Assembly: GCF_001297705.1 (NCBI RefSeq)
Contig: NZ_LIRF01000008.1
Coordinates: 124,001 to 188,000 of the forward strand
Direction: 5' to 3'
Source: Chryseobacterium sp. ERMR1:04
Lineage (GTDB): Bacteria; Bacteroidota; Bacteroidia; Flavobacteriales; Weeksellaceae
DNA: 64,000 nt
The position numbers were made by a program, and so were the translations under genes. Shown here in pieces: positions 1-9,425 of the stretch (position 1 is its first letter; every line of letters starts with the position of its first letter). The notes beneath the pieces are model-generated. The model was not told the DNA's origin. It did not search any database and worked only from the letters and a program-made list of their open reading frames with translations.

Positions 1-2234
1 CTAAAAGTAAAGAATCTGAAATTTTTGAAATCTTAGAGCAATTGTTGGAAAACAGAATGCAGTTGATTCTTTTATTCATTGAGACTCAGAAAAAGGAGAA
101 AATTTTATCGGCTCTCCTTCCGTTGAAGGTTAATAAAGACATTCAGGATGAATTGAAAAAAATTGAGGATGAAAATGATCTTGTCCTACTTTCAAAATTT
201 AATATTTTAATTAACGAAAATCTTAAAAACGAGCCTTCTGCTTTTATTTATGAAAAAGTAGGCTCACAGTTTCAACATTATTTCTTTGATGAATTTCAGG
301 ACACTTCTGAGCTTCAGTGGCAGAACTTTGTTCCGTTAAGAGATCACAGTGTTTCGACAGATAATACTTCATTCACTTTGGTTGGAGATCCTAAACAAAG
401 TATTTACCGATTTCGTGGGGGAGAAAGTAAATTAATGCTGGACATTATCAATAAAAAAGAATTCTCACCTAAGCAAGCTCAATTACTTGTTCTAAAAGAT
501 AACTGGCGAAGTGCAAAAAATATTGTTCATTTTAATAATGAATTGTACGAATATCATTCTCGAAATCTTCAAGAAGAACATAAAAACATATTTGGTGCGG
601 ATGCGGAACAAAATGCAAAATCAGAGCATGAAGGTCGCGTAAAAGTGAATCTTATTGACAATCTTACCAATGAAGACTTTTACACCGATACTTCCGAAAG
701 GATGAAAACAAATATTCAGGAATGTCTGAATAATGGTTTCAAGTTTTCTGACATTACAATTCTTTGTCGAGGAAATTTCGACATTTTTAGTTATTCTCAA
801 AAATTGGGGAATCTAAAAGTGACTTATCGTGGTGAAGAAACGAATATCAAGACGATTTCTGATAAAGGATTAACTCTGGAACTTTCTAATACTTTACAAG
901 CGGTTATTGAGTTCCTAAAGTGGGAAACCAATCCTAAAAACAAACCTAATCTCATCATGATGATGTATCATTTAGATAAATTAGGAAGGGTAAACATGCA
1001 GGATTTCACCTTGGAAATGAAAGAAATCCTGGACATTGAAACCCATGAAGAGATTTTGCAATTCCTTCACTTAAAATATGCTTTACGACTAAAACAAGAG
1101 AATTTCCCGAGGTTTAATTTATACAACTTTGTAGAATATTACGTTAACGAATTTTCCATTGAAAATAAAGAAACCGATTTTCTTTTGAACTTTTTGGAAA
1201 TGCTCTTTAATTTTACCCAAAATGCAGGCGCAAGCACCAAAGAGTTTTTAAAATATTGGGATGAAGAAGCTTCTACCTACACGATTCAGGCTTCAGAAAA
1301 CATTGACGCCATTCAGATCATGACGATTCACAAATCTAAAGGACTGGAATTTCCTATTGTTTTTATTCCGATGATGAATAAGAATCGTGACAGTGAATTT
1401 ACCAATTGGTTTGAAACAAGCAGCGATGAAGCATTGAAATCTGTCAACATCAATCAGTTCAGTAAAAACCTTGAAGTGTATGATCAGGAAATTGAGAAAT
1501 TCAACACACAAAATTCTTACAAAAACCTTGTCGACAGGCTTTGTCTACAATATGTGGCAACTACCCGACCTGTTGAACAATTATTTTTCTATCTACAAAA
1601 AGCAAACAAAACCTCAAACAACCTTGAGCTTCTGGAATTTCTACAAACTAAAAACGTCAATGAAAGTGATGAGTTTGATTTGTATGAAGTGAATCCAGAA
1701 ATGCTGAAAAAGTATTCGAAAGATAAAACATCTTCTTTTAAAACAAAAAACATTGAAAATCTCAAAAATGTCAATGAAAAAAGTACTTCTATAAAAATTG
1801 CTACTCCATCGAAAAATTATCAGGTTCGAAATGAGAAAGTAAGAATTGGGCTTTTCGTCCATGAATTATTATCAAAGATCAATACCGAAAAAGATATCGC
1901 TAAAGTTCTTGAAAGTTATCTTTTGGAAGGACAGATTACGTTGGAAGAAAAAAATGACATTCAGGAAACATTACAAGAGATTGTTCATACGTATTCAGAG
2001 TTCTTTGATGAAAAATGGAAAGTAATCAATGAACAAGACATCATGATCTCCGAAAGAGGCCAAAGCCGAATTTACAGACCAGACCGAATTTTAAAAAGCG
2101 ATGAAGGCTATATTATTGTGGATTTCAAAACGGGAGAGGAAACGGTAAAGAATGACAGACAAATAGAACGGTATAAGAATGTTTTGGAGCATCTAGGAAA
2201 AAAGGTGTTGAGAACACAGCTTATTTACTTATAA
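1..2234 (+). CDS. UvrD/RecB-type helicase-nuclease, AddA-like (5' end outside window)
   Basis: C-terminal part of a superfamily 1 DNA helicase fused to a nuclease, expected to process double-strand breaks for recombination. The reading frame is open to the first base of the window, so the N-terminus with the Walker A motif lies upstream; a TTG at 42 is only an internal codon. Visible helicase motifs are DEFQDTS (Walker B, near nt 288), GDPKQSIYRFRGG (motif III/IV region), TIHKSKGLEFPIVF (motif V) and YVATTRP (motif VI). The last 150 residues carry the RecB-family PD-(D/E)xK nuclease signature: GLFVHELL, then RPDRI followed by IIVDFKTG. The gene converges on a ferritin gene across a shared bidirectional terminator. 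A partner AddB-like gene would be expected just upstream, which cannot be seen here. I am sure of the family; AddA versus RecB is an inference. Confidence 0.9.
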   Translation, partial: KSKESEIFEILEQLLENRMQLILLFIETQKKEKILSALLPLKVNKDIQDELKKIEDENDLVLLSKFNILINENLKNEPSAFIYEKVGSQFQHYFFDEFQDTSELQWQNFVPLRDHSVSTDNTSFTLVGDPKQSIYRFRGGESKLMLDIINKKEFSPKQAQLLVLKDNWRSAKNIVHFNNELYEYHSRNLQEEHKNIFGADAEQNAKSEHEGRVKVNLIDNLTNEDFYTDTSERMKTNIQECLNNGFKFSDITILCRGNFDIFSYSQKLGNLKVTYRGEETNIKTISDKGLTLELSNTLQAVIEFLKWETNPKNKPNLIMMMYHLDKLGRVNMQDFTLEMKEILDIETHEEILQFLHLKYALRLKQENFPRFNLYNFVEYYVNEFSIENKETDFLLNFLEMLFNFTQNAGASTKEFLKYWDEEASTYTIQASENIDAIQIMTIHKSKGLEFPIVFIPMMNKNRDSEFTNWFETSSDEALKSVNINQFSKNLEVYDQEIEKFNTQNSYKNLVDRLCLQYVATTRPVEQLFFYLQKANKTSNNLELLEFLQTKNVNESDEFDLYEVNPEMLKKYSKDKTSSFKTKNIENLKNVNEKSTSIKIATPSKNYQVRNEKVRIGLFVHELLSKINTEKDIAKVLESYLLEGQITLEEKNDIQETLQEIVHTYSEFFDEKWKVINEQDIMISERGQSRIYRPDRILKSDEGYIIVDFKTGEETVKNDRQIERYKNVLEHLGKKVLRTQLIYL

Positions 2235-2273
2235 AAAAGTTTCGGCGGCACCAAGGGTGCCGCCGAAACTTTT
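2235..2273. terminator. Bidirectional intrinsic terminator
   Basis: An 18-bp perfect stem (arms 2235-2252 and 2256-2273) closes on a 3-nt loop AAG. The arms start with A and end with T runs, so it can terminate from both sides. It sits between the convergent helicase-nuclease and ferritin genes, and the GC-rich core GGCGGCACC stands out from the AT-rich surroundings. Confidence 0.92.
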
Positions 2274-2302
2274 TATCTTGAACTTTAAATTAAAGCTAAA
2301 TC

Positions 2303-2812
2303 TTAAGCCGTTGGATCTGCAACAAAAACTCTCTGTGACAATTCCTGATCAAAAAGATACAATGCTGATGGATTATCAGAAACCATTTTAATCTTCGTTA
2401 CATATTGAGAAGCACTTGCTTCTTCTTCTACTTGCTCATTGATGAACCACTGTAAGAAAGAAGTCGTTGCAAAATCTCCTTCGTCATTCGCATTTTTTAC
2501 GATGTTGAAGATACTTTTTGTTACTTTTTTCTCGTGCTCTAATGCTTTTTCAAAAATGTCGATTGCATTAGAAAATTCGTGTGGTGGTTTTGCAATTTCT
2601 CCAATGATGATCTGCCCTCCAACATCGTTTAAATAATCAAACATTTTATCAGCATGCATCAATTCTTCTTTGCTTTGTACTCTGAAATAATTGGCAATTC
2701 CATCAAGGTCTATTGCTGAAAACCAAGCAGACATTGAAAGATAATATTGTGATGCGTATTGTTCGTGGGCTATTTGTTCGTTAATTAATTGTGCAATTTT
2801 ATCGCTTACCAT
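2303..2812 (-). CDS. Ferritin (non-haem, FtnA type)
   Basis: Iron-storage ferritin of 169 residues, the normal bacterial length. It oxidises Fe(II) at a di-iron centre and stores the mineral in a 24-subunit shell in the cytosol. Ferroxidase-type residues are visible: E in NEQIAHEQYASQYYLSM, the SKEELMHADKMFDYL segment (E..xxH), and later E residues in EKALEHEKKV and NEQVEEEASAS. I chose the start MVSDKIAQ at 2812 because the 16 extra residues of the longer frame overlap a good promoter and do not resemble ferritin. The gene is monocistronic, with its own promoter just upstream and a strong shared terminator downstream. Confidence 0.95.
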   Translation of the reverse strand: MVSDKIAQLINEQIAHEQYASQYYLSMSAWFSAIDLDGIANYFRVQSKEELMHADKMFDYLNDVGGQIIIGEIAKPPHEFSNAIDIFEKALEHEKKVTKSIFNIVKNANDEGDFATTSFLQWFINEQVEEEASASQYVTKIKMVSDNPSALYLFDQELSQRVFVADPTA

Positions 2813-2830
2813 AATAATAAATTTTACAGT

Positions 2831-2861
2831 CAAAATTATGGAATAAAACCCCGAAATCAAA
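2831..2861 (-). promoter_or_regulatory. Bacteroidota-type promoter of the ferritin gene
   Basis: On the minus strand a -33 element TTTG (2858-2861) and a -7 element TAATTTTG (2831-2838, matching TAnnTTTG) are separated by 19 nt. This fits the consensus for the Bacteroidota primary sigma factor. The start codon follows about 18 nt later. Confidence 0.75.
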
Positions 2862-2885
2862 AGATTTAATGAAATTTAATACAAA

Positions 2886-2909
2886 AAGAACGGAATCACT
2901 TCCGTCCTT
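2886..2909 (-). terminator. Intrinsic terminator of the Spy-like gene
   Basis: Stem AAGGACGGAA / TTCCGTTCTT (10 bp, one G-U) with loop GTGA on the minus strand, followed by TTTTTGT. It lies 31 nt after the stop codon of the 2940-3386 gene. Confidence 0.85.
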
Positions 2910-2939
2910 AACACATTAAAAAATCAAAATTGAAAACTC

Positions 2940-3386
2940 TTAATTCACAGCTGGGGTAGCAGTCTCCATTGGTTTCATCATCATTTTTCCGCCCTTCATA
3001 CCTGCTTTTCTTTCTGCCATTTTAGCTTTTCTATCTGCCTGCCATTTATCATACTGCTGAGGAGTTAAGATTTTTTTCATATCTGCATCCATTTGCTCTC
3101 TTTTCCCTTTCATCTGCTCCATTTTAGCCTGTCTTTCTCCTTTGTTCTTATCAAACTCAGCTTTCATTTCAGCTTTTCGTTTTTCATGAAGATCTTTTAT
3201 TTGAGCTACCTGTGTTTGATTTAGGTTTAAATCTTTTTGCATTTTCTCTATATGCTCCTGGTCTCTTTGTTGCATTTTCTGTTGCATTTCTGCTCTCTTC
3301 GCTTGCTTGTCTTGAGGAGTTGTTTGTTGTGCCATTGCAAAACTTCCCATTCCGATAAATGCTATTGCTAATACTAATTTTTTCAT
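2940..3386 (-). CDS. Small Spy/CpxP-like periplasmic protein
   Basis: 148-residue exported protein. A clear signal peptide (MKKLVLAIAFIGMGSFAMA, cleavage before QQ) is followed by a highly charged, Met/Lys/Gln-rich, all-helical region with a DLNLNQTQVAQIKDLHEKRK segment and a later LTPQQYDKW. That layout (LNLTxxQ... helices and ILTPEQ repeats) is typical of Spy/LTXXQ and DUF4890-like periplasmic proteins, which bind unfolded proteins or metals under envelope stress. The tail has Met clusters (GGKMMMKPM) that could bind metal, which is speculation. It has its own terminator. The family call is good at the level of fold; the exact function is unknown. Confidence 0.75.
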   Translation of the reverse strand: MKKLVLAIAFIGMGSFAMAQQTTPQDKQAKRAEMQQKMQQRDQEHIEKMQKDLNLNQTQVAQIKDLHEKRKAEMKAEFDKNKGERQAKMEQMKGKREQMDADMKKILTPQQYDKWQADRKAKMAERKAGMKGGKMMMKPMETATPAVN

Positions 3387-3515
3387 CTTTTAAAATATTT
3401 AATTATTAATTAATTGTTATATACCTTTTTGATAACTAATTAAAACATAAGTTAAACGGTAGTATTCATAAAAAATGTTAAATTTAAATGTAAAAATAAC
3501 AAATTAACAAAATAA

Positions 3516-3542
3516 AAGGACAGATTATAAAAACCTGCCCTT
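3516..3542 (-). terminator. Terminator downstream of the GGFR-repeat gene
   Basis: 8-bp stem AAGGGCAG / CTGTCCTT with one G-U pair on the minus strand and an AT loop, followed by TTATTTTG. It lies 31 nt past the stop of the 3574-4661 gene. Confidence 0.7.
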
Positions 3543-3573
3543 CACACCACTTAAATATAATATATGAAAATTA

Positions 3574-4661
3574 TTAATTGCTTGTGAGTCTGAAACCTCC
3601 GGAAGCACTTCTGTTTCCACCTCCGCTATTTTCCTGTCTTGGAGAAGGACTTTCAGATCTCTGTTGTCTAAAACCACCATTGTTTTCTCTTGGGGCAGGA
3701 CTTTCTCTTCTTACTTCACTATTTCCTCTAAATCCGCCACTGCTTCTGGTTCCACCATTATTTTCAGCGTTCCCTCTAAAGCCTCCGTTATTGTCTCTAG
3801 GTGTTGGACTTACTGGTCTTACGTCGTTATTTCCTCTGAAACCACCCGTATTTCTGATTCCTCCATTATTATTATCAGTACTTGTTCTAAAACCTCCATT
3901 AGCCCTTGTTCCATTATTTTCAGCACCACGGAAACCTCCTGAATTATTATTAGACTGATTACGGAATCCTGAGTTATTATTATCTCTTCCAGATCCTCCT
4001 CTAAACCCATTATTTTCTCTCTGGCTCGTTCTTACAATATTCAATGAAGGATTATTATTCCCTCTGAATTTTGCTCTGTCTACTCTGTAAATATTAATAT
4101 TCACACTTCTGTAGCGAGGCATTGGTCTGTATCTCGGTGTGTAATACGTTCTTCTGTAATTTTGGAAATAAATGATAGGGCTCGCACCGTGATAATAATC
4201 ATTTTGGAATGTTACAAACACTCTAGGTCCTAAAATTCGTTCCATTGCATAATATCTGTCGTAATACCATCTGTCCGGGTTATATCTGTAGAAATTATTC
4301 CAAGTTGCAAAACTTCCGTATAAACTGTTCAAACGTAATACCTGATCTATTTGCCAACGGTTTAATCTATTTTGGGTAAAGAATACATTCCAGTTTACAT
4401 TCACAATACTATTTCTGTAGTCGTTATAATAGCTTTGGTAATAATCTGTAGGATAATAATCCTGAGGATAGTTATATAATAATAATCATCCGGGAAATAA
4501 TTTTGATCGTCCTGATTAGAATAATTTCCGCCATTGCTTCCATAATTGTTATTTTCATAGCCATTATTTCCGTAACCGTTATTATATCCATCATTCGGAT
4601 ATTGCTGAGCGAACGACAAAGTCGCCAAACTCAAAGCAAATCCTATCAATATTTTTTTCAT
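3574..4661 (-). pseudogene. Secreted GGFR-repeat protein, frameshifted
   Basis: Two frames together make one exported protein of about 362 residues. The first (4661 to 4401) has a signal peptide (MKKILIGFALSLATLSFA) and an N/G/Y-rich stretch up to DDYYY, then runs into a nonsense tail. The second frame continues smoothly as NYPQDYYPTDYYQ and then NVNWNVFFTQNRLNRW, a tyrosine-rich domain, and a C-terminal half of NNGGFRG/ENNG repeats. The break lies near 4470-4480 in a run of TAT codons, and adding one T there restores a single frame over 3574-4661. The apparent GTG start at 4404 overlaps the first frame's stop and is probably not a real start. The function is unknown. GGFR repeats recall RGG-type low-complexity segments, but nucleic-acid binding is not shown. 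The lesion could be real, phase-variable, or a sequencing error. Confidence 0.75.
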
Positions 4662-4729
4662 TCTTTTTATTGTTAATTGGTTAATATATAGTAGACTATC
4701 TCTAATCTATCTTTTGGATACAAATAAAA

Positions 4730-4763
4730 AAAAGAAGTTAAATCTTTTGACGTAACTTCTTTT
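4730..4763 (-). terminator. Terminator downstream of the amylomaltase gene
   Basis: 11-bp perfect stem AAAAGAAGTTA / TAACTTCTTTT (4730-4740 and 4753-4763) with a 12-nt loop and T-rich flanks on both strands. It is 38 nt past the malQ stop. Confidence 0.8.
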
Positions 4764-4800
4764 AAAATATCATTAATTAATTGATAATCAATTGTTAAAT

Positions 4801-7452
4801 TTACAACCTACCGCTACTTTTCACCCAATTTGCAATTTTATCATTAAAATCTGTTTTTTCTTTTAAATCTTCTAATTTTAAATGCATTCTGTATCGCCAA
4901 TAATGCGGGAATACCGCAGGGTTATTGATTCTTTCGTTATCTATTTTCGGGTTTGTAAGCTCTTCATCTGTAGCAAAAAACTCCTGAATTGGGAAAATAG
5001 CCAACATCGCATCCGTATAGAGATGCTGTTTCATAATGATTTCTGCCAAATGAGCCTCCAATTCTTCAGGTGCTTTGCCGTACTGCATCAATTGTTGGTT
5101 AAAATATTTCTGTGTTAAAGCAGGATCTTCTTTCCACCATTGTCTTAATGTAGAGCTATCATGCGAAGAAGCCGTAATTACGTTCATATAGCCTGCATTT
5201 TTAGGATTAAAGAAAGGAATGTTATCTGAAGGCATACGCTGAACTTTTAAGGCTATAATCGCCAATTCATCCATCACTGCAGGAACACAATCTGGTACCA
5301 TTCCCAAATCTTCTCCACAAATCAACATTTTGGTGGTGTTGAGGATCATCGGAAGCTTTTCCATTGCTTTTTCTTTCCACAAGTAATCTTGTCTTTTGAA
5401 GAAATAATCGTTGTACAGATCGTAAATAGATTTCTTTTCCCAGTCTGACAAATAACTGTAAGAATCTGTATTGTATACATTGAATCTTGGATGGTAAACA
5501 GTTTCACCATTTCTTTCTTCAGTTAAAAACAACACATTCGCACAAAGCGAAATCAACTGCTCTTCAAAAGGTCCTCTCGGATTTTTCTTAAAAAAGTCTG
5601 ATAATTTTCTCTGCGTATCAAATTCATCTTTAAAAGCATAAGTCCCATTAAGATTATCATTGATGAACTCAAGGGCCTTATCGATATTTTCTCCAATATA
5701 TTTCCAAAGAATCAAATCATTAATAAACGGCTTGCAATATCTATCGAAATCAAAAGGAATATGCCACGCTTTAAATTCATCTGTCGTAATAGGAACTGCA
5801 GGATAAAAGTAGCCTAAAATTCCTTGTGTTGCAGAAATCGGCATTCTCCAGATTCTGAAAAACCCTAAAATATGATCTATTCTCATCGCATCAAAATACT
5901 GCTCCAATGCTTTGAATCTATTTTTCCACCATTGATAATTATCCGCTTTCATCGCTTCCCAATTATATGTTGGAAATTCCCAATTCTGACCCAATTCTGT
6001 AAATTGATCCGGCGGTGCGCCTGCCTGGAAATCCATCCCGAATAATTCGGGCTCTGTCCAGGCTTCAACAGAATATCTGTAAATTCCAATCGGAAGATCT
6101 CCTTTTAAAGAAATCCCTAAACTATGGATATACTCTACCGCCTCTTTCAATTGCTTATGAAGCTGATATTGCACCCATGCATGAAGCATAGACGCATCAT
6201 AGTCTTTATTTTTTGCTGAAAAGAATGATGAAATTTTCCCTGCGATATATTTCTTATGCGTCTTCCAATCATTAAAATTCGGAGTTTTATACTTATCTCT
6301 TAGTACACAAAATGCAGCATATGGAATCAGCCAACTTTCATTATCTTTTATAAATTTCTTAAAGTTTCTATCTTTATAGATTTTCTCTTTTTCTGTATTG
6401 AAAACTGCTTTTATATACTTCCACTTTCCGGAAATCATTTTTTCGTAATCAACTAGCTCTAAATTATTTAATTCTAGTTTATCAGCTTCATATTCTTCAA
6501 CTATATCTTTCGGTAATTTAAAATCAAGATTTTCTAGAGAAATATACTGTGGGTGCAATGCATATACTGAAACGGCAGCATAAGGATAGGAATCTGTCCA
6601 TGTATAATTCGCGGTCGTATCATTAATAGGTAATATCTGAATAATGCCAAGACCTGTTTCTTTATTCCAGTCTGCGAGCTGTTTCATATCAGAAAACTCA
6701 CCCACCCCAAAACCATTTTCACTTCTTAAAGAGAATACAGGAACAGCCACGCCTGCATCATGATACATTTGGGATAACTTAAATCTAAAATAATGATTGG
6801 AAACAATCTGTAAAACATCTTTTTGCTGATTGGCAATGGTGAATCTATTTTCTCCGGCTTCTACATCAATTACTTTACCTTCATTTTTATCATACAGACA
6901 ATATTTAAATTGAATAAATTCATTCTCGGGAATCTCAATAGAAGTTTCCCAAACTCCAAAGTCAGTCTGGGCTAAATGAATTGCTTTTTCATGGTCCCAA
7001 CTCCCCAAAGAAGCAGTACTTCCAAACAACACAATCGTCCAATCCGGATTGTAAACAGGCGCTTCTAATCTGAATAAATGAGTATGTTTTTTCAGCACAG
7101 AAATTTTCTCAGGAACAAACTGATTCAGTTTATTGTAAAGGATTTTATTGTTCAGATAGTTTTCAGGAAAATTTTTATTATTCCATTCATCAAAAATTAA
7201 AAATTCCTTGTAATTATGGGGGAAACTAAGATGATGCAATACAAATTCTTCTCTTAGAACCTTTCCATTTTCATCTGTTAATTGATATTGATAAGAGAGG
7301 GATTTCGAAAAATAATCTACTTCACATTTCCACAAACCGTTCTCAGTACAAAACATTTTATGAGTTTTAGGCACAGCTCCTTCTTCATTGATGACCAACT
7401 GCAAATATTCTCCAATTTTTGCCCTGTAGCCTATATTAAAGTATAATTTCAT
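4801..7452 (-). CDS. malQ: 4-alpha-glucanotransferase (GH77) with N-terminal starch-binding domains
   Basis: Amylomaltase that transfers maltodextrin segments between alpha-1,4-glucans, used in glycogen and maltodextrin metabolism. The start at 7452 (MKLYFNIGYRAKIGEYLQ) gives 883 residues, longer than the usual 500-700. The extra length is two N-terminal CBM20-like modules (about 1-95 and 115-220; the second contains TASLGSWD, typical of CBM20), as in plant DPE2. The GH77 catalytic core follows, with RIDHILGFFRIW holding the nucleophile Asp and GEDLGMVP holding the acid/base Glu, plus ITASSHDSSTLRQWW. A 36-nt longer frame is open upstream but lacks homology. The gene is single, with terminators on both sides. 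Confidence 0.93.
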   Translation of the reverse strand: MKLYFNIGYRAKIGEYLQLVINEEGAVPKTHKMFCTENGLWKCEVDYFSKSLSYQYQLTDENGKVLREEFVLHHLSFPHNYKEFLIFDEWNNKNFPENYLNNKILYNKLNQFVPEKISVLKKHTHLFRLEAPVYNPDWTIVLFGSTASLGSWDHEKAIHLAQTDFGVWETSIEIPENEFIQFKYCLYDKNEGKVIDVEAGENRFTIANQQKDVLQIVSNHYFRFKLSQMYHDAGVAVPVFSLRSENGFGVGEFSDMKQLADWNKETGLGIIQILPINDTTANYTWTDSYPYAAVSVYALHPQYISLENLDFKLPKDIVEEYEADKLELNNLELVDYEKMISGKWKYIKAVFNTEKEKIYKDRNFKKFIKDNESWLIPYAAFCVLRDKYKTPNFNDWKTHKKYIAGKISSFFSAKNKDYDASMLHAWVQYQLHKQLKEAVEYIHSLGISLKGDLPIGIYRYSVEAWTEPELFGMDFQAGAPPDQFTELGQNWEFPTYNWEAMKADNYQWWKNRFKALEQYFDAMRIDHILGFFRIWRMPISATQGILGYFYPAVPITTDEFKAWHIPFDFDRYCKPFINDLILWKYIGENIDKALEFINDNLNGTYAFKDEFDTQRKLSDFFKKNPRGPFEEQLISLCANVLFLTEERNGETVYHPRFNVYNTDSYSYLSDWEKKSIYDLYNDYFFKRQDYLWKEKAMEKLPMILNTTKMLICGEDLGMVPDCVPAVMDELAIIALKVQRMPSDNIPFFNPKNAGYMNVITASSHDSSTLRQWWKEDPALTQKYFNQQLMQYGKAPEELEAHLAEIIMKQHLYTDAMLAIFPIQEFFATDEELTNPKIDNERINNPAVFPHYWRYRMHLKLEDLKEKTDFNDKIANWVKSSGRL

Positions 7453-7522
7453 CTTGATTTTTTTATAAAAATACTGTTTAATCTCCAAAAACCGCCCATA
7501 TTGAACATCAAATATTCATTAA

Positions 7523-7552
7523 AAAACCTTCTCAAATATTTGAGAAGGTTTT
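7523..7552 (-). terminator. Terminator of the T9SS gene at 7605
   Basis: 15-bp palindrome (AAAACCTTCTCAAAT and its complement, 7523-7537 and 7538-7552) followed by T residues on the minus strand. It separates the 7605-8771 gene from malQ. Confidence 0.85.
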
Positions 7553-7604
7553 GATTTTCAACAATGTTAAAAGAAATATTTTCTAATTTCAATTGTTAGT
7601 CCTC

Positions 7605-8771
7605 TTATTTTGTTACCAGAATTTTCTTACTTAATAATACTTTACCAGACTCGTTCGCAATACTCACCACATACGCTCCATTGATAAGATTTTTCAAATA
7701 AATCTGCTGGTTTAGCGACCCTTCTTTTACGGATATATTTTCCTGCATTACATTTTTACCTGAAATATCAAAAACCGTCAGTTTAAGATTTCCTTTAACC
7801 GATTTATCATTAACGCTAACGTTGATCAACTGCTCGTCAACTCTCGTCGGATAAATATCTAAATTCGCAAGAACCGTTTTTGAAATGGCCTTATCGTTTG
7901 CAAAATACTTACTCGCCAAGTCATAAATATGTAAATTCAAATTTCCCAGAAGTTGCTTTGCCTGTAAATTATCCAAACTCAGTTCATATAAAGGTGCCCC
8001 TTTTGCACTTGCAATGACAACATTTCCTTTTGCATTAACAGCCGCCCCGTTCACAGAATATCCTTCCGGAACTCCTGTGATCTTTCCTACAAATTTTGCT
8101 TTTAATTCTTTCGTAGACACTTTGAAAACATTTCCTGATGTTGCAAAAACATAGAAATTATTATCTGCATCTGCAATCATATCACCGCCAAAACCTGTCT
8201 CAATTGTTGTAAACGAATTTTTCCCGTTCGAAGGATCGTCTTTTACAATTCCAAGATCATTAACAACATATTGATTGTTCTTTTTACTGATCTGTAAAAA
8301 CTGTGTTCCGGAATTATTCATCGCGTAAATATTTCCATCATAACCATTGGACATTCTCGTTATATGAGAATTAATATCACAAGAAGTTACTCTTGCTACG
8401 TTATTTTCAATTAAAGTCGTTTCTTTTGTTTTAGGATTTAAAACATACACATTGGATGAAAACATGGGCATGTACACCAAATTATTATTGGAAGAATCAT
8501 ACGCCAATGCTGCCATTGTAACCGCCTGAGAATTATTGTACGTATTTTTATCCTCTGTTACAGAACCGTTTCTTGCCTGTGAAAATACTTTTGCCGAAGA
8601 ATCAGCAGAGAAAATGCTTTCTCCCGACGTTCCGTTCACTGCATCTATCGCTCTGAAATCATTAAAAATAATACTTGGAGTATCTTTTCCTGTAATGGCA
8701 AAAAAATCTTGCTGTGCATAAGCACTTGTGCCCATTAACACCAAAAATAAAGGGAATAAATGTTTTTTCAT
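7605..8771 (-). CDS. Secreted propeller-like protein with T9SS type A sorting domain
   Basis: 388-residue exported protein. It has a signal peptide MKKHLFPLFLVLMGTSAYA, cleaved before QQDFF. The middle (about 30-300) has repeating beta strands of the kind VYMPMFSSNVYVLNPKTKETT and NFYVFATSGNVFKVST, suggesting a beta-propeller. The last 80 residues are a typical T9SS C-terminal domain: LDIYPTRVDEQLINV, LTVFDISGKNVM, then GAYVVSI and a basic end KKILVTK. It should cross the outer membrane by the type IX system and be attached to the surface or released. No catalytic motif is visible and the substrate is unknown. Confidence 0.85.
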   Translation of the reverse strand: MKKHLFPLFLVLMGTSAYAQQDFFAITGKDTPSIIFNDFRAIDAVNGTSGESIFSADSSAKVFSQARNGSVTEDKNTYNNSQAVTMAALAYDSSNNNLVYMPMFSSNVYVLNPKTKETTLIENNVARVTSCDINSHITRMSNGYDGNIYAMNNSGTQFLQISKKNNQYVVNDLGIVKDDPSNGKNSFTTIETGFGGDMIADADNNFYVFATSGNVFKVSTKELKAKFVGKITGVPEGYSVNGAAVNAKGNVVIASAKGAPLYELSLDNLQAKQLLGNLNLHIYDLASKYFANDKAISKTVLANLDIYPTRVDEQLINVSVNDKSVKGNLKLTVFDISGKNVMQENISVKEGSLNQQIYLKNLINGAYVVSIANESGKVLLSKKILVTK

Positions 8772-8987
8772 AATAAGTTGAATTTAGATTCGTAATCATT
8801 TTAGTATGACTAAGTTACATAATTTTAAAATTAAATAACAAAAAATCTCTACTATTTGAATAATATTTACAATAATTTAATTTCAATATTGTGATTATGA
8901 TAATTTGGAGAATATTTTAAGCTTGATCCCTTTTTATACTTAAATTTTAACCATTAAGATTTTAGTTAAGCTATTAAGAAGATTTCT

Positions 8988-9425
8988 CCTTCGTCGAAAT
9001 GACAGGAAAGGGCATAAAAAACTCTCGCAGATTTAGTGGATTAAGCAGATGATTGTGGATAAAAATATGTAGGAGATATTAAGTTCTTTATTTTAATTCA
9101 AACCGTATGTTTTATGAATCAATTTGTTTTCTTAATTCGATATGGCTAGAGATTTTTCCTTCGTCAGAATGACAAATTCCGTACAAAATAGTAACAAAAA
9201 ACTCTCGCAGATTTTACGGATTAAGCAGATGATTGTGGATAAAATATGCAGGAGATATTAAGTTCTTTATTTTAATTCAAACCGTATGTTTTATGAATCA
9301 CTTTATTTTTTTTAGTTCGATATTTCTAGAGATTATTCCTTCGTCAGAATGACAAATTCCGTACAAAATAGTAACAAAAAACTCTCGCAGATTTTGCAGA
9401 TTGAGCGGATGATTGTAAATAAAAA
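8988..9425. repeat. Tandem intergenic repeat of about 170-180 bp, 2.4 copies
   Basis: The 719-bp gap between the T9SS gene and cysS holds three imperfect direct copies starting at 8988, 9158 and 9338. Each begins CCTTCGTC(A)GAATGAC, continues through AAAAAACTCTCGCAGATT and TTAAGCAGATGATTG, and (copies 1 and 2) through AAACCGTATGTTTTATGAATCA. Copies 2 and 3 are 180 bp apart and almost identical over the first 70 bp; copy 1 is 10 bp shorter. No coding frame is conserved. The TTCGTC-GAATGAC motif resembles short interspersed elements of flavobacterial intergenic regions; a relative appears at about 34017-34040 (CATTCTGAGCGGAGTTGAAG). The rest of the gap (8772-8987) shows only AT-rich sequence. 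Confidence 0.85.

Noticed and set aside
3578..3958. A 126-codon plus-strand frame rich in Pro and Leu
   Set aside because: It is the antisense shadow of the GGFR repeats on the minus strand; low-complexity codons keep the opposite frame open.
4402..4404. GTG as true start of a 276-codon protein
   Set aside because: It has no signal peptide and the upstream frame supplies one; a single-base change joins the two, so a frameshift is simpler.
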